Source: Streptomyces diacarni (GTDB taxonomy: Bacteria; Actinomycetota; Actinomycetes; Streptomycetales; Streptomycetaceae). From it: a stretch of 64,000 bases of DNA. A model generated the notes under the pieces. That model made no database searches and had not been told where the DNA came from. It worked only from the letters and a program-made list of their open reading frames with translations. Both the position numbers and the translations under genes were made by a program. The stretch is from NCBI RefSeq assembly GCF_003323715.1, contig NZ_QOIN01000061.1, positions 62,001 to 126,000 of the forward strand. The letters run 5' to 3'. Positions 1 to 9,246 of this stretch are shown piece by piece (positions within the stretch are counted from its first letter, which is position 1; each line of letters opens with the position of its first letter).

Positions 1-680
1 AGTTCTCCGGCTCCGTCCAGCCGTGCGGCCTCCAGCAGTTCGCGGGGGATCTCGGCGAAGAAGTTGCGCAGCAGGAAGATGGCGAAGGGCAGGCCGAAGG
101 CGGTGTGGAAGAGGACGACTCCGGTCGTGGTCTCGAAGATGCCGAGCGTGTTGAACAGCTTGGCGACGGGCACGAGTGCCACCTGCACCGGTACCACCAG
201 CAGCCCCACGACGAGCAGGAACCACCAGTCGCGTCCGGGGAAGTCCATCCAGGCGAACGCGTATCCGGCCAGGGCGCCGATCACCACGACCAGTACGGTC
301 GCCGGGACGGTGATGAGCACGGTGGTCCACAGGGATTCCATCACCTGTTCGTTGGCGAACAGGGCGTCGTAGTTGGACCACGTCAGCTGGTCGGTGTTGA
401 GGATCCAGGGGAAGCTGCCGTTCAGGTCGAAGATGTTCCACCATCCGGAGATGGAGATGTCCGCCGGGTCGCGCAGCGACGAGCTGAGCAGCCCGGCTGT
501 CGGCAGCAGCCAGAACAGTCCGATGACGACGAGGGCGAAGCGCACCGCCCAGTGGCCGGTCAGCGCGGCCACCCGTTGGGCCGGCGTGGTCCGGGGGCGT
601 GCGGCCTCCTGCGCGGGAGCCGAGGGGCCCGAGGGGGTGCCCGGGGCGCCCGCGGCGCCGTCGGTGGTCAGCGTGGTCAT
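1..680 (-). CDS. Carbohydrate ABC transporter permease (MalG-like), partial
   Basis: Second inner-membrane subunit of a sugar importer of the CUT1 type. About 226 residues are visible; the gene runs off the left edge, so the C-terminus is missing. A hydrophilic N-terminus of about 40 residues precedes a first membrane helix (LVVIGLFWLLPTAGLL), followed by further helices, and the conserved cytoplasmic EAA loop (LLEAARLDGAGE), which docks on the ATPase, lies right at the edge. The ATG overlaps the stop of the upstream permease in an ATGA arrangement, so the two are translationally coupled. No ATPase gene is seen here; many streptomycete sugar importers share the MsiK ATPase encoded elsewhere (known of the family, not visible here). 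The substrate cannot be read from the sequence. Confidence 0.9.
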   Translation of the reverse strand, partial: MTTLTTDGAAGAPGTPSGPSAPAQEAARPRTTPAQRVAALTGHWAVRFALVVIGLFWLLPTAGLLSSSLRDPADISISGWWNIFDLNGSFPWILNTDQLTWSNYDALFANEQVMESLWTTVLITVPATVLVVVIGALAGYAFAWMDFPGRDWWFLLVVGLLVVPVQVALVPVAKLFNTLGIFETTTGVVLFHTAFGLPFAIFLLRNFFAEIPRELLEAARLDGAGE

Positions 681-2221
681 CGGCGGGACTCCCTGCGCAG
701 ACGACGGATGTTGAGGATCATGACGGGCACGACGAGCAGCAGCAGGATCACCGCGATCGCGCTGCCCGCTCCCTGGTCGGGCTTGCCGCCGAAGGACTTG
801 AGATACAGCTGGAGCGCGAGGACGTTGGCCTCCCGCTGGGTGGCGCCGGGCGAGATGATGTAGACGAGGTCGAAGATCTTCAACACGTTGATCATCAGGG
901 TGACGGTGACGACGCCGAGCACCGGCGCCAGCAGCGGCACGGTGATCTTGTGGAAGACCTTCCACTCGCTCGCGCCGTCGACCCTGGCCTGCTCCAGCAG
1001 TTCGCGCGGTACCCCGGCCAGGCCCGCGGCGATGAGCACCATCGCGAAGCCCGCCCACATCCACACGTAGCTGCCGATGATGGCGGGGGTCACCAGCGTG
1101 GGGCCGAGCCAGTCGACGCCGTTGTAGGGCTGGGCGAAGTTTCCGGCGGGCAGCCGCAGGGTGGCGCCGTCGGCGGAGGCCGGGAGGGTGAAGGTGCCGT
1201 CCTCGGCGGTGGTGGCCTTCGCCACTGTCCGACCGTCCTTGACGGCTTCGACCTCGATGCCCGCGAGTGCCTTCTCCTGCTGGTCGATGACGCCGTGTTC
1301 GCTGCGGCCGCCCTTGACGAAGTCCAGCCACACGGTGCCGGTGACCTTCCCGCCCTCGGCCTTGGCCGCCTTCTTCGCGGGCGCCGCGCCGCTTGCCTCC
1401 TTCGGCGGGATGCCGACCAGGGGCAGGGAGACCGGGCTCGCCGCGTCGACGGTCTCGCGGGTGAGGTACGCGCCGCCCTCGGCGGCCTTCAGCGGGGCGT
1501 CGGTGCGGGGCCGGGCCTCGGGCCAGGGCGCGGTGTCGGCGAACGTGTCGTGCACGGTGGTCCACATGGCGTTGGCGATGCCGCGGTCGGGGTCCTGCTC
1601 GTAGACGAGCCGGAAGATGATGCCCGAGGCGAGCATGGAGATGGCCATCGGCATGAAGACCAGCAGCTTGAACGCCGTGCCCCAGCGCACCCGTTCGGTG
1701 AGTACGGCGAAGATCAGGCCGAGTGCGGTGCAGACGGCCGGGGCGACGATGACCCAGACCAGGTTGTTGCGGAACGCGATCAGCGTGCCGTCGTCGGTGA
1801 AGATCTCCGCGAAGTTGTCCAGGCCCACGAACGACGAGCCGTCGGCGTCCATGAAGCTGCGGTAGACCGAGTAGCCGATCGGGTAGACGACCAGCGCGCC
1901 CAGTACCACCAGCGCGGGCAGCAGGAAGAGTGCGGCGGTCAAGGGGCGTCGGCGCAGCGCCGCGGCCCCCGCGGCGACCTTTCCGGCCCGTGGCCCCGCG
2001 CCCTGGCCGGACCCCGCGCCCTTGCCGGTGCCGGCTGCTGTGCCGGCTGCTGAGCCGGTTTCGGTGCCGGCTTCGGTGTCGGTTTCGGTGCCGGGCGGTG
2101 CCGCCGGGTCGGTGTGTGAGGACGTGCTGGTCGCTGCGCCGGTGACCGGCGCGTCGGGGGCACCGGTGTCCTCCGGTATGCCTCCGGTCGCGCCACTCGA
2201 TGGATTGCTCGGGGTCGGCAT
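677..2221 (-). CDS. Carbohydrate ABC transporter permease (MalF-like) with an extracellular insert
   Basis: 514-residue permease, much longer than the usual 300. Residues 1-85 are low complexity (Ala/Gly/Thr/Glu). A first helix follows (about 92-115, LFLLPALVVLGALVVYPIGY), then two more near 155 and 190. Between the third and fourth membrane segments sits an extracytoplasmic insert of about 150 residues (about 210-360). Its second half (GTVWLDF...GIEVEAVKDGRTV...EDGTFTLPA) reads like a small beta-sandwich of the carboxypeptidase-regulatory/Cna-B kind. The EAA loop (LLEQARVDGASEWKVFHKITVP) follows. The position of the insert mirrors the P2 loop of E. coli MalF, which contacts the binding protein; that parallel is inference. 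Middle gene of the SBP-permease-permease operon; the stop overlaps the next ATG. Confidence 0.92.
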   Translation of the reverse strand: MPTPSNPSSGATGGIPEDTGAPDAPVTGAATSTSSHTDPAAPPGTETDTEAGTETGSAAGTAAGTGKGAGSGQGAGPRAGKVAAGAAALRRRPLTAALFLLPALVVLGALVVYPIGYSVYRSFMDADGSSFVGLDNFAEIFTDDGTLIAFRNNLVWVIVAPAVCTALGLIFAVLTERVRWGTAFKLLVFMPMAISMLASGIIFRLVYEQDPDRGIANAMWTTVHDTFADTAPWPEARPRTDAPLKAAEGGAYLTRETVDAASPVSLPLVGIPPKEASGAAPAKKAAKAEGGKVTGTVWLDFVKGGRSEHGVIDQQEKALAGIEVEAVKDGRTVAKATTAEDGTFTLPASADGATLRLPAGNFAQPYNGVDWLGPTLVTPAIIGSYVWMWAGFAMVLIAAGLAGVPRELLEQARVDGASEWKVFHKITVPLLAPVLGVVTVTLMINVLKIFDLVYIISPGATQREANVLALQLYLKSFGGKPDQGAGSAIAVILLLLVVPVMILNIRRLRRESRR

Positions 2222-2358
2222 GACGGTGGTCTCCCCTGTCCTGGTCCGTCAGTGAGGCGTGGAGATCGCGGAAGCCGTACGGCGGGCGCCGCGGCACGTG
2301 CGGAGCGTGCGGCGCGCGGAGTCGGTACGGGTCGCGGCGGGTGTGGTCACGGCGCGGT

Positions 2359-3708
2359 TCACTCCTCGTACGCCTTGGCGGCGGCCTTCTCCAGTGCGCG
2401 CTGGGTGCCCTTGATGTCCTTCGGGTTCGCCAGGAAGTCCTGGAGGGCCTTCCACTCGCCCTCGCCCTTGGTCCCGCCGAAGGAGGCGGGGGCCTGGTCG
2501 GACATGTCGAAGCGGAAGTCGTCGCCCGCGCCGATGAGCGCCTTGGCGATCTCCCGCTGCGGCTGGTTCGGGTAGGCCGACAGGTCCAGCTCCTTGTTGG
2601 GGGAGATGAAACCGCCCTCGGCCGCCCAGATGCCCGCAGCGTCCTTGGAGGCCAGGAACGTGGCCAGCGCCTGCGCCCCCTTGCTGTCCTTGAGTACGGC
2701 CGCCGCGTCGCCTCCGGTCACCACCGGAGGCTGGGCGCCGACCTTCGGGAAGGGGTAGACCTGTGCGTCCTCGCCGATGCGGGCCTTCGTGTCGGTCGCG
2801 ATGTTGACGCCCACGAAGTCCGCCTCGAAGACGAGCGCGGCCTGGGGCGAGGCCAGGTTCCCGTACGGCTTGGAGACCGAGTCGGGGAAGGCCGTTTGCA
2901 GCGCGCCCTTGTTGCCGCCCGCCAGCAGGTGGCTCTCGCCCCACAGCTGGGCCAGCGTCTTGAGCGCCTTGGTGACCGAGGGGTCCGTCCACTCGATGTC
3001 GTGCGAGGCGAGCTTGTCGTACTTCTCGGGGCCCGCCTGGGAGAGGTAGATGTTCTCGAACCAGTCGGTGAGCACCCAGCCGTCGGCGCCGCCGATCGCC
3101 ACCGGGTCGACACCGGAGTCGGAGAGGGTCTGCGCGTCCTGGACGAAGGCGTCCCAGTCCTCGGCCTCACCCACCCCCGCGTCCGCGAACGCCTGGGCGT
3201 TGTACCAGATCAGGGACTTGTTGGCGGCCTTGTAGTAGATGCCGTACTGCTTGCCGTCGACGCTGCCGAGGTCGCGCCAGCCCTTGCTGAAGTTCTTCTC
3301 CGACTCGGCCAGCGCCTCCTTGCCCAGCGGTTTGAGCCAGCCCTTCTCGGCGAACTGCCGCAAGACGCCCACCTGCGGCATCATCGCCACGTCCGGCGGG
3401 GCGCCACCCTCGATCTTGGAGCCGATGTAGGTGGCCACGTTGTCGCCGGTGGGGACGAACTCCACCGTCGCGCCTGTGCGCTTTTCGAACTCGTCCAGCA
3501 CCTTGCGGAAGTTCTCCTGTTCCGCACCGGTCCACACGGCCGCCACTTGGAGCTTCTTGCCGTGGAGATCGGGAAGGTCGACGGTCGGTTCGTGCGAGGC
3601 CGCCCACGCGCTTCCCTCGTCCTCCTTGGCACAGCCCGCGGCGGCGAGTGTGAGGGCGATGACGGAGGCGAGTGCGAGAGCCGTGCGTGGAGCACGCGAG
3701 TGACGCAT
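2359..3708 (-). CDS. Extracellular sugar-binding lipoprotein of an ABC importer
   Basis: 449-residue substrate-binding protein of the family-1 (MalE-like) class, tethered outside the membrane as a lipoprotein. The signal peptide ends in a lipobox (LAAAGC, Cys about residue 26). The body shows family features such as a long hydrophobic-polar N-lobe, GGDAAAVLKDSKGAQALATF and FLASKDAAGIWAAEGGFISPN near the C-terminus. The start was chosen at the ATG giving the signal peptide; the open frame extends another 77 codons upstream without signal features, and an ATG 21 bases upstream (MGERDGLN) is an alternative. A purine-rich ribosome site (GGGAAAGGGACG) lies just upstream. It is the first gene of the importer operon, 137 bases before the MalF-like permease. 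Ligand not identifiable by eye. Confidence 0.93.
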   Translation of the reverse strand: MRHSRAPRTALALASVIALTLAAAGCAKEDEGSAWAASHEPTVDLPDLHGKKLQVAAVWTGAEQENFRKVLDEFEKRTGATVEFVPTGDNVATYIGSKIEGGAPPDVAMMPQVGVLRQFAEKGWLKPLGKEALAESEKNFSKGWRDLGSVDGKQYGIYYKAANKSLIWYNAQAFADAGVGEAEDWDAFVQDAQTLSDSGVDPVAIGGADGWVLTDWFENIYLSQAGPEKYDKLASHDIEWTDPSVTKALKTLAQLWGESHLLAGGNKGALQTAFPDSVSKPYGNLASPQAALVFEADFVGVNIATDTKARIGEDAQVYPFPKVGAQPPVVTGGDAAAVLKDSKGAQALATFLASKDAAGIWAAEGGFISPNKELDLSAYPNQPQREIAKALIGAGDDFRFDMSDQAPASFGGTKGEGEWKALQDFLANPKDIKGTQRALEKAAAKAYEE

Positions 3709-4274
3709 GTTCAGGCCGTCCCTTTCCCCCATGTATCCCGTCCCGTGTCGGCCGAACGGGAAACGAGCAGGGCGCGGCCAGCCGTGGCGGGTACCGCGCC
3801 GTACCTTTCTGTGCGGAAGTTTGTACGCCCGGATGAGTACCCGTGGCAACACTGTGCGGACCCCCGCCGGTATCTTGATCAGTCCGTGACCTGCCGCCCC
3901 GCAACAACGCGCCGCCCTCTGCGAACTCCTGGGAGCCACGGGGCAGTTGAGTCACCCGTACGGAGGGCGCGCACACTTCGCGGCCGTGCGCGGACGCTCT
4001 CCCTCAGGCGGCGCCCGAGCCCTCTCGGCGGGCGCGCGGCCTCCCCGCCGCTACCGGGGCGCGCGCCCCTCGGCAGGCCCGTCCCGACCCCTCCCGTCGC
4101 CCGACGCGAGCACGGCTGTGGACTCATGGCTGCCGTGGCACTGCGGTGAGGCCGCGGTCATGAGGGCACGCCCCAGCACCCGTGGCGCGCGCACATCCGG
4201 CGCTCACCGTGGGTGGACGGCGCGCACGCGGCCGGTCGCTGCGGGGGCCCGCCCGCCGGCGGGCCCCGTGGCCT
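3709..4274. other. Intergenic region between sugar-importer operon and FtsK gene
   Basis: 566 bases with no open frame that I can support; the frames present are compositionally like shadow frames. It holds the candidate promoter of the importer operon described separately. The stretch from about 3950 to 4270 is extremely GC rich and contains no hairpin followed by T residues that I could identify, so the terminator of the large FtsK gene is not resolved. Confidence 0.5.
3820..3849 (-). promoter_or_regulatory. Candidate promoter of the sugar importer operon
   Basis: Reading the minus strand, TTGCCA (3844-3849) and TACAAA (3820-3825) are spaced by 18 bases, a reasonable housekeeping-sigma promoter. 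It lies about 110 bases upstream of the binding-protein start. No clear LacI-type operator was recognised; GTAC occurs twice nearby but without a longer palindrome. Confidence 0.4.
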
Positions 4275-7200
4275 CTACCGCGCGCGGGCCGCCTGCTGGG
4301 CGGCGCGCTCCATGGCGCTGGCGAGGAGCGCCAGGTCCGTCGGCCCGTTGCCGAGCTCGCGCACCTGCCGCCGCGCGGGCGGATCACCGGCCCGGGCCCA
4401 GTCCAACGGCACCACGGTCGGCCGTACCGTCGCCGTCCGCGGGATGCGTCCCGTCACCCGCCCCGCCTGGAAGGCGACGGGGGCGGCGGCCTCGACGGTT
4501 TCGGTGTCCCCCGCCCCCCGGCCTCCTCGGGGCCGTCGCACGACCAGAGTGCCGCGCCCGGGTGGTGCGGCCGCCGGCCCGGACTCGCCGCCGGTCAACC
4601 GCGCGTGCAGCGCCGCCTGTTGTGCCAGGAGGGTGGCCGCCGTCCGGTCGGGGCGTCCGGTCGCCGCGACGACGTGCACGCCCAACCGCGCTCCCGACCT
4701 GACCACGGCCTCCAGCGCGCGCACGACCGAACCGGCCGCCGGACGGCCGGGGTTGCCCAGGGCCGGGTCGACCAGCGTGTCGAAGTCGTCGACGAGCACG
4801 ACGAGGCGGGGCGGCACGCCGTTGGGACCCAGGGGTGAGGGAGCGGCGAGCGCGCTCGCGGCCTCGGCCGTCCCGGCCCGCTCGCCGCCTCCCCGCTCGC
4901 CGCTCACCTGACGCAGCCGCAGGGTGCGCTGTGTCCGGTCCGACTCGAGCGCACCGGCCGACTCGCCACCTGCGCGCTCGTCCTGGCCGCCGGCGGCTTG
5001 GCCCCCGGTCACCTGGCTGCCGGGAGCCTGGCTGCCTGGCGGAGCGCCCGGGTGGCCGCCGGCCGGGGCCGGGGCGCCCGCACGGGGGGCGCCGCCGGGC
5101 GAGGCGTCACCGGCCCCGTCGGCCGGGTCCTGAGACTGCGTGGCCTGGGACGGAAGCGTCTCCCGCCACGTGCCGGACCTCTCGGCGGACGGGCGGGACG
5201 CGGCGTACGTGCCGGGCGCGCCACCGGAGCCGCCGAAACCGCCCGCGCCTTCGGCGGGGCCGCCGTCCTGCCCGCCACCTGACCCGCGCGGTCCAAGGCC
5301 CCCAAGGCCCTGGGCCTGTCGGGCGGGTTGCCCGGCGGCCACCGCCGTCCGCTCGTCCGGCGCCTGAGCGGGGGCCGGCACCTGCACTTCGGCTCCGGCG
5401 GACGAGGACTCACCCGAGGAGGCGGATACGGGGGCTGATGCCGTCCCGGCGCGGGAGCTCCCACCGGCGGCGGGTGTCGCCGCCCGTTCCGGCGCCTGGC
5501 GGGGGGCCACCACGCGGCCGCCGGGCCTGGCGGCCAGCCGCACGTACGCGTCGTAGCTGCTGTCGTCCCCGATGAGCTCCGCGCGCCGCTTCACCTCGGC
5601 GCTCAGCGCCTGTGCGAACTGCCGCATGCGCACCGGATCGCCCGCCACCAGGTGTTCGGTGACGTGGGGCAGGTCCGTGCAGGCGCGCAGGCCCTCGCCG
5701 GAGCCGGCCCCCGCGCCGTCCACGAGGACGAGAGCGAGCCTGTCGGGCCGCTCCCCGGCGGCGAGCGAGGCCGACAGCGAGCGCAGCAGCTCCGTCTTCC
5801 CGGCCCCGGCGCCTCCGCTGATCAGGGCGTGGCCCCCCGCGGGGGCGGCTTCGACGCCGGCCTCCGCCGCCTGCGCCGCCGCTGTCGTCGGCATCCCTGC
5901 CGCCGGCTCCCCGGCCGGTCCCGCCCGGTCGCCGAGGTGGGCGAGGTCGGCCTCCAAGGGGCCGTGGGGCCCCGCGCCGAAGACGAGAGGGGCACGTCCC
6001 GCGGGGGTGCTGAGCCGTTCCGACCAGCGGGCCAGGAGCGCGGCGGGGGTGGCGCGGGCCAGGCCCAGCTCGTCCAGCAGCCGGCACTGTTCGGGCAGGG
6101 TCACGGTGGGTCGGGTGAGGCCCGCGCGGGCCGCCGCGTCGTCCGGTTCCCTGAGGGGGGCCAGAGCCCGTGCGAACCGTTCGGCCCAGGCGAGCGAGAC
6201 GGCGTCGACGGTCGCGACGGGACCGCCCGCACCGTCCGCCGCCGTGAAGGTGTGTCCGGGCGCGGCGCCGCCGGGCGCCGCCGGGTGGCCCGGCGCTGCG
6301 GGACGGCCCTGGTGCTCCGGGCGCCCCGTCGGACCGGTGTGGCCGGGCGCGCGGTGCAGCACGCGGACGGCCGTGGCGACGTCGCCGCTCAGCAGCGCGA
6401 CCGTGCCGCACTCGGGGAAGACCGGGCACACCGCGTTCGCCGCCTCGACCGTGGCCGTCACCGGCGAGGAGGGGCTGGCCGCCGGTGTCTCGGCGAGGCA
6501 GATCAGGTGGATGCCCGCAGCCGCGCCCTCCCGCGCCAGCCGCTCCACACTCGCGCGCAGAGCCGCCGAGCCGGGGTCCCCGTCCACCACCACGACGACG
6601 GCGGGGCCCACCCGGGCGTCGCGAGGCGACGCCGCGTGGCCTTCCCGCGGCCCGCCGGGCAGACCGCCACCGCCCTGGGGGGCGGCATCCCCGGCGGCGG
6701 CCTCCGGCGAGACGGCTTCCGGGCTGACGGGAACAGCGGGTGCGATGCCGGCGGCGTCGAGGCGCCGGATGAGCTCGGCGGTGCGTGCCGCGGCCTGTTC
6801 GCGGTCGTACGCCGTCAGCAGGCCGCAGTCCTGGCCGTGCGCCGGGCGCAGGTGCGGCAGCCAGCCCAGCCACGACCACTCCTGCCGCCGGGTCTCGGCG
6901 TCGCGCGTACGGTCGGCGGACAGCACGACGATCTCCAGGGCGCTCGGCCCGTGCAGGGCGGCCAGCTGGGCGAGCACCGCCCGGGCCAGTCCCGCCAGCC
7001 GCGCCCGCGGTCCTGCCAGCCCGAGGGATCGTGCCTGCCGCAGGTCCACGGTGACCGGGTCGCCGTGTCCGCCGCCGCGGTGGCTGACGCCGAGGCGCAC
7101 CGTGAGGGCGTCGGGGTGGCCCGGGGCGCGCTCCCACAGGCGGGGCCCCGGGCCCAGCGCGTTCAGCAGCACCGCCGCCGGGTCCGGCCAGCGTGCCTCC

Positions 7201-8672
7201 CACTCGTGCGGCGTGAGCCTGGGCCCGGCCGCGCCCCACGCGCCCGGCTCCTGCGGGTGCGCGGCGAGACCGTCGGCGGTGCCGGAGCCGTACCGGGTGG
7301 GCCCGCTGGGCAGCCCTTCGCGGGGGTCTGGCGTGGGCGGCGGCTCGCTGACCAGGGAGGGGCCGCCCGCGACCCCGGCCTCGCTCGGGTCGGGGCCCTG
7401 GGCCGGTTCCGCGCGGCCGCCCGCGAACCGGCGCGCCCAGGCGCCGAGCCCCTTGCCTTTCCGAGCGCTCGCGTCCCGCGCGCCGAGCCCCGGCGGAGGG
7501 GCGACGCCGAAACCGTGGGTCTCCTCGGTACCGGCACGCGTACCGGCACCGGCACCACCGCCGGGGAAGGGACCGCCCGGCGTGTACGCGTGCCCTTCGG
7601 GGCCCCGCTCGGCCGCCTCGTGGCCGAACCCACCGCCGCCGCGCTGCCCACGCGCGTCCCCGTACGGACCGGTGGCGTCCCCGTACGGACCGGTGGCGCT
7701 TGTGTAGGGGCCGGTGGCCGGGCGGGGGTCGGCCCGCGGGCCGGGGCCCTCGGCGGAGGCGGAGTCGTCCTGGCGCGCCAGGCGGAGCCTGCCCTCCCCG
7801 TCGGGGACGGTGGGCAGCGCGAGCGGGGGCAGGGACGCGGCGCTGCTCTGCTCGGCGGGGGCGCCGGAGCCCGCCGCCTCCAGCCGCAGGGACGTCTCAC
7901 CGAGGCGGAGTGTCGCGCCGGGAGGGAAGAGGGCCGGCTGGGTGCCGACCGGCGCGCCGTCCAGGGTGGTGCCGTTGGTGGAGCCGAGGTCGGTGACGGT
8001 GACCGCGCCGCCGTCGGTGACCGTCACCGCGCAGTGCAGCCGGGAGACGTCCGGGTCGTCCAGGGGGACGTCCGCCTCGGCCGAGCGCCCCAGCAGGACC
8101 TTCCCGCCCTGGAGGAGGTGGATGCCGCCCGCGTCGGGGCCCGCCACGACGTGCAGCCTGGCCTTGGCCGAGCCGTACGCCCGCAGGGCCGTGAGAGCGG
8201 CGCCGTGCGCGGGCAGGGTGGCGGGCGCGACCGGTGCGTGGAGCGAGACGAGCGCGCCGTCCAGCAGGGGCGGCTCGCCGATGATCTGACGGTGCGGGTC
8301 GAGGCGCCGCGTGCCGGCGTAGACGACGACGGGTTCCTGCGGCCCGTCCTCGCCCCCGGACTTACCGCCCACGGGCGCCGGCTCGTGCCCCGTGGCGCGT
8401 GGGGTGCCCGGGGGCCTCGAAGCACTCGTGGACCCCGAGGTGTCCGTGTCGCCCGGAGCCGCCGAGCCGGCCAGCGCCGCCGCTGTCGAGGTCGCCAGCG
8501 CCCCCGTCACCGCGGAGAGCACCGTGCCGGCCGGGGCGGTGACCAGCACGTTCGCAGACCCGACGGGGTGGGTCTGCGGCGTGCCGGAACCACCGGCGCC
8601 CGCCGTGCCGCCCGAGCCTCCCGCGCTGCGTGCGCCGCGTGGCGCCAGGGCGACAGTCAGCCGGATCTGCAT
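4275..8672 (-). CDS. FHA and FtsK/SpoIIIE domain ATPase, 1465 aa
   Basis: Giant cytoplasmic ATPase. Residues about 172-268 are a forkhead-associated domain with the phosphothreonine-binding signature (GRS at 195-197, SRLH at 210-213, GSTNG at 230-234). Residues 270-470 are low complexity. Then comes an EccC/FtsK-like middle region and the P-loop GAGAGKTE at about residue 955. The Walker B strand LVVLVDDFDTL is at about 1290; the two are separated by an expanded Gly/Ala/Ser-rich insert (about 1060-1270). No membrane helix is obvious. The ATG is preceded by GGAGGGGCAG. It diverges from the two Ser/Thr kinase genes, so phosphorylation-dependent binding of a kinase or kinase substrate by the FHA domain is a natural inference. 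It resembles type VII secretion EccC proteins, but no Esx genes are here; cargo unknown. Confidence 0.9.
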   Translation of the reverse strand: MQIRLTVALAPRGARSAGGSGGTAGAGGSGTPQTHPVGSANVLVTAPAGTVLSAVTGALATSTAAALAGSAAPGDTDTSGSTSASRPPGTPRATGHEPAPVGGKSGGEDGPQEPVVVYAGTRRLDPHRQIIGEPPLLDGALVSLHAPVAPATLPAHGAALTALRAYGSAKARLHVVAGPDAGGIHLLQGGKVLLGRSAEADVPLDDPDVSRLHCAVTVTDGGAVTVTDLGSTNGTTLDGAPVGTQPALFPPGATLRLGETSLRLEAAGSGAPAEQSSAASLPPLALPTVPDGEGRLRLARQDDSASAEGPGPRADPRPATGPYTSATGPYGDATGPYGDARGQRGGGGFGHEAAERGPEGHAYTPGGPFPGGGAGAGTRAGTEETHGFGVAPPPGLGARDASARKGKGLGAWARRFAGGRAEPAQGPDPSEAGVAGGPSLVSEPPPTPDPREGLPSGPTRYGSGTADGLAAHPQEPGAWGAAGPRLTPHEWEARWPDPAAVLLNALGPGPRLWERAPGHPDALTVRLGVSHRGGGHGDPVTVDLRQARSLGLAGPRARLAGLARAVLAQLAALHGPSALEIVVLSADRTRDAETRRQEWSWLGWLPHLRPAHGQDCGLLTAYDREQAAARTAELIRRLDAAGIAPAVPVSPEAVSPEAAAGDAAPQGGGGLPGGPREGHAASPRDARVGPAVVVVVDGDPGSAALRASVERLAREGAAAGIHLICLAETPAASPSSPVTATVEAANAVCPVFPECGTVALLSGDVATAVRVLHRAPGHTGPTGRPEHQGRPAAPGHPAAPGGAAPGHTFTAADGAGGPVATVDAVSLAWAERFARALAPLREPDDAAARAGLTRPTVTLPEQCRLLDELGLARATPAALLARWSERLSTPAGRAPLVFGAGPHGPLEADLAHLGDRAGPAGEPAAGMPTTAAAQAAEAGVEAAPAGGHALISGGAGAGKTELLRSLSASLAAGERPDRLALVLVDGAGAGSGEGLRACTDLPHVTEHLVAGDPVRMRQFAQALSAEVKRRAELIGDDSSYDAYVRLAARPGGRVVAPRQAPERAATPAAGGSSRAGTASAPVSASSGESSSAGAEVQVPAPAQAPDERTAVAAGQPARQAQGLGGLGPRGSGGGQDGGPAEGAGGFGGSGGAPGTYAASRPSAERSGTWRETLPSQATQSQDPADGAGDASPGGAPRAGAPAPAGGHPGAPPGSQAPGSQVTGGQAAGGQDERAGGESAGALESDRTQRTLRLRQVSGERGGGERAGTAEAASALAAPSPLGPNGVPPRLVVLVDDFDTLVDPALGNPGRPAAGSVVRALEAVVRSGARLGVHVVAATGRPDRTAATLLAQQAALHARLTGGESGPAAAPPGRGTLVVRRPRGGRGAGDTETVEAAAPVAFQAGRVTGRIPRTATVRPTVVPLDWARAGDPPARRQVRELGNGPTDLALLASAMERAAQQAARAR

Positions 8673-9246
8673 CTGCCCCTCCAGGTCCCGTCCGCATCCT
8701 TCTGAGCGGTCCGTCCGCGTCGTCCTGCCCGCGGTCGGCCCGCGTCATTCTGTCCCTAGCCCGCACCGCGTCTGCCCGCGGTCCACGACACCCTTCGCGG
8801 CAACGTCCGTCCCGCGTCCTGCCCGCGGTCCGCCGCGCCGCCGTTCTTCCGTTTCTTCCGTTCTCCGTCCTGCCGCGCCGTCCGCCGCACCGCCGCGCGC
8901 CGTCCACCGCCCGGGCCGCCGCGCCGCCGTGTGCCGTCCACCGCGCCGTTCCGCATCGTCCGCCTGCGGTGCGTCCGGCCGGTTCTCGCATGCATACTCG
9001 CACTCGCCGCCGACAACGGGGCCCGTCCTGGCCACTTCATGATCAGGCCGGGCGGAACGATCTTGTCCGGGTGTGCGTGGCGCCGCAACCATCCCCCCGC
9101 TCAGTGCGTCTCAGCAGGGAGCCGCCGAGCGCCCCGGAGCCGCGGGGCGCGGGTCTGCGCGGGGGAACGTCCGCGGGCCCGGCCCCGCCTTGCGGGGCGG
9201 CACTATTGTGGGCGGGATAGCAGTACGAGACCAGGGAGCGCATGAC
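8673..9246. other. Divergent intergenic region, repeat-rich
   Basis: 574 bases separating the FHA-FtsK gene (minus) from the first kinase (plus). No supportable open frame. From about 8720 to 8960 it is built from short imperfect repeats: CTGCCCGCGGTC occurs three times (about 8727, 8772 and 8819), and GCCGTCCACCGC occurs twice (about 8900-8942). A pyrimidine-rich run lies at 8843-8870. Both promoters should lie here but no convincing -10/-35 pair was found. Confidence 0.5.

Noticed and set aside
4124..4387. Small minus-strand frame after the FHA-FtsK gene
   Set aside because: Overlaps the end of the FtsK frame in another phase, no start or motif.
5652..8705. Plus-strand open frame of 1017 codons opposite the FHA-FtsK gene
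   Set aside because: Arg/Gly/Gln-rich shadow frame; the opposite strand has FHA and P-loop motifs.
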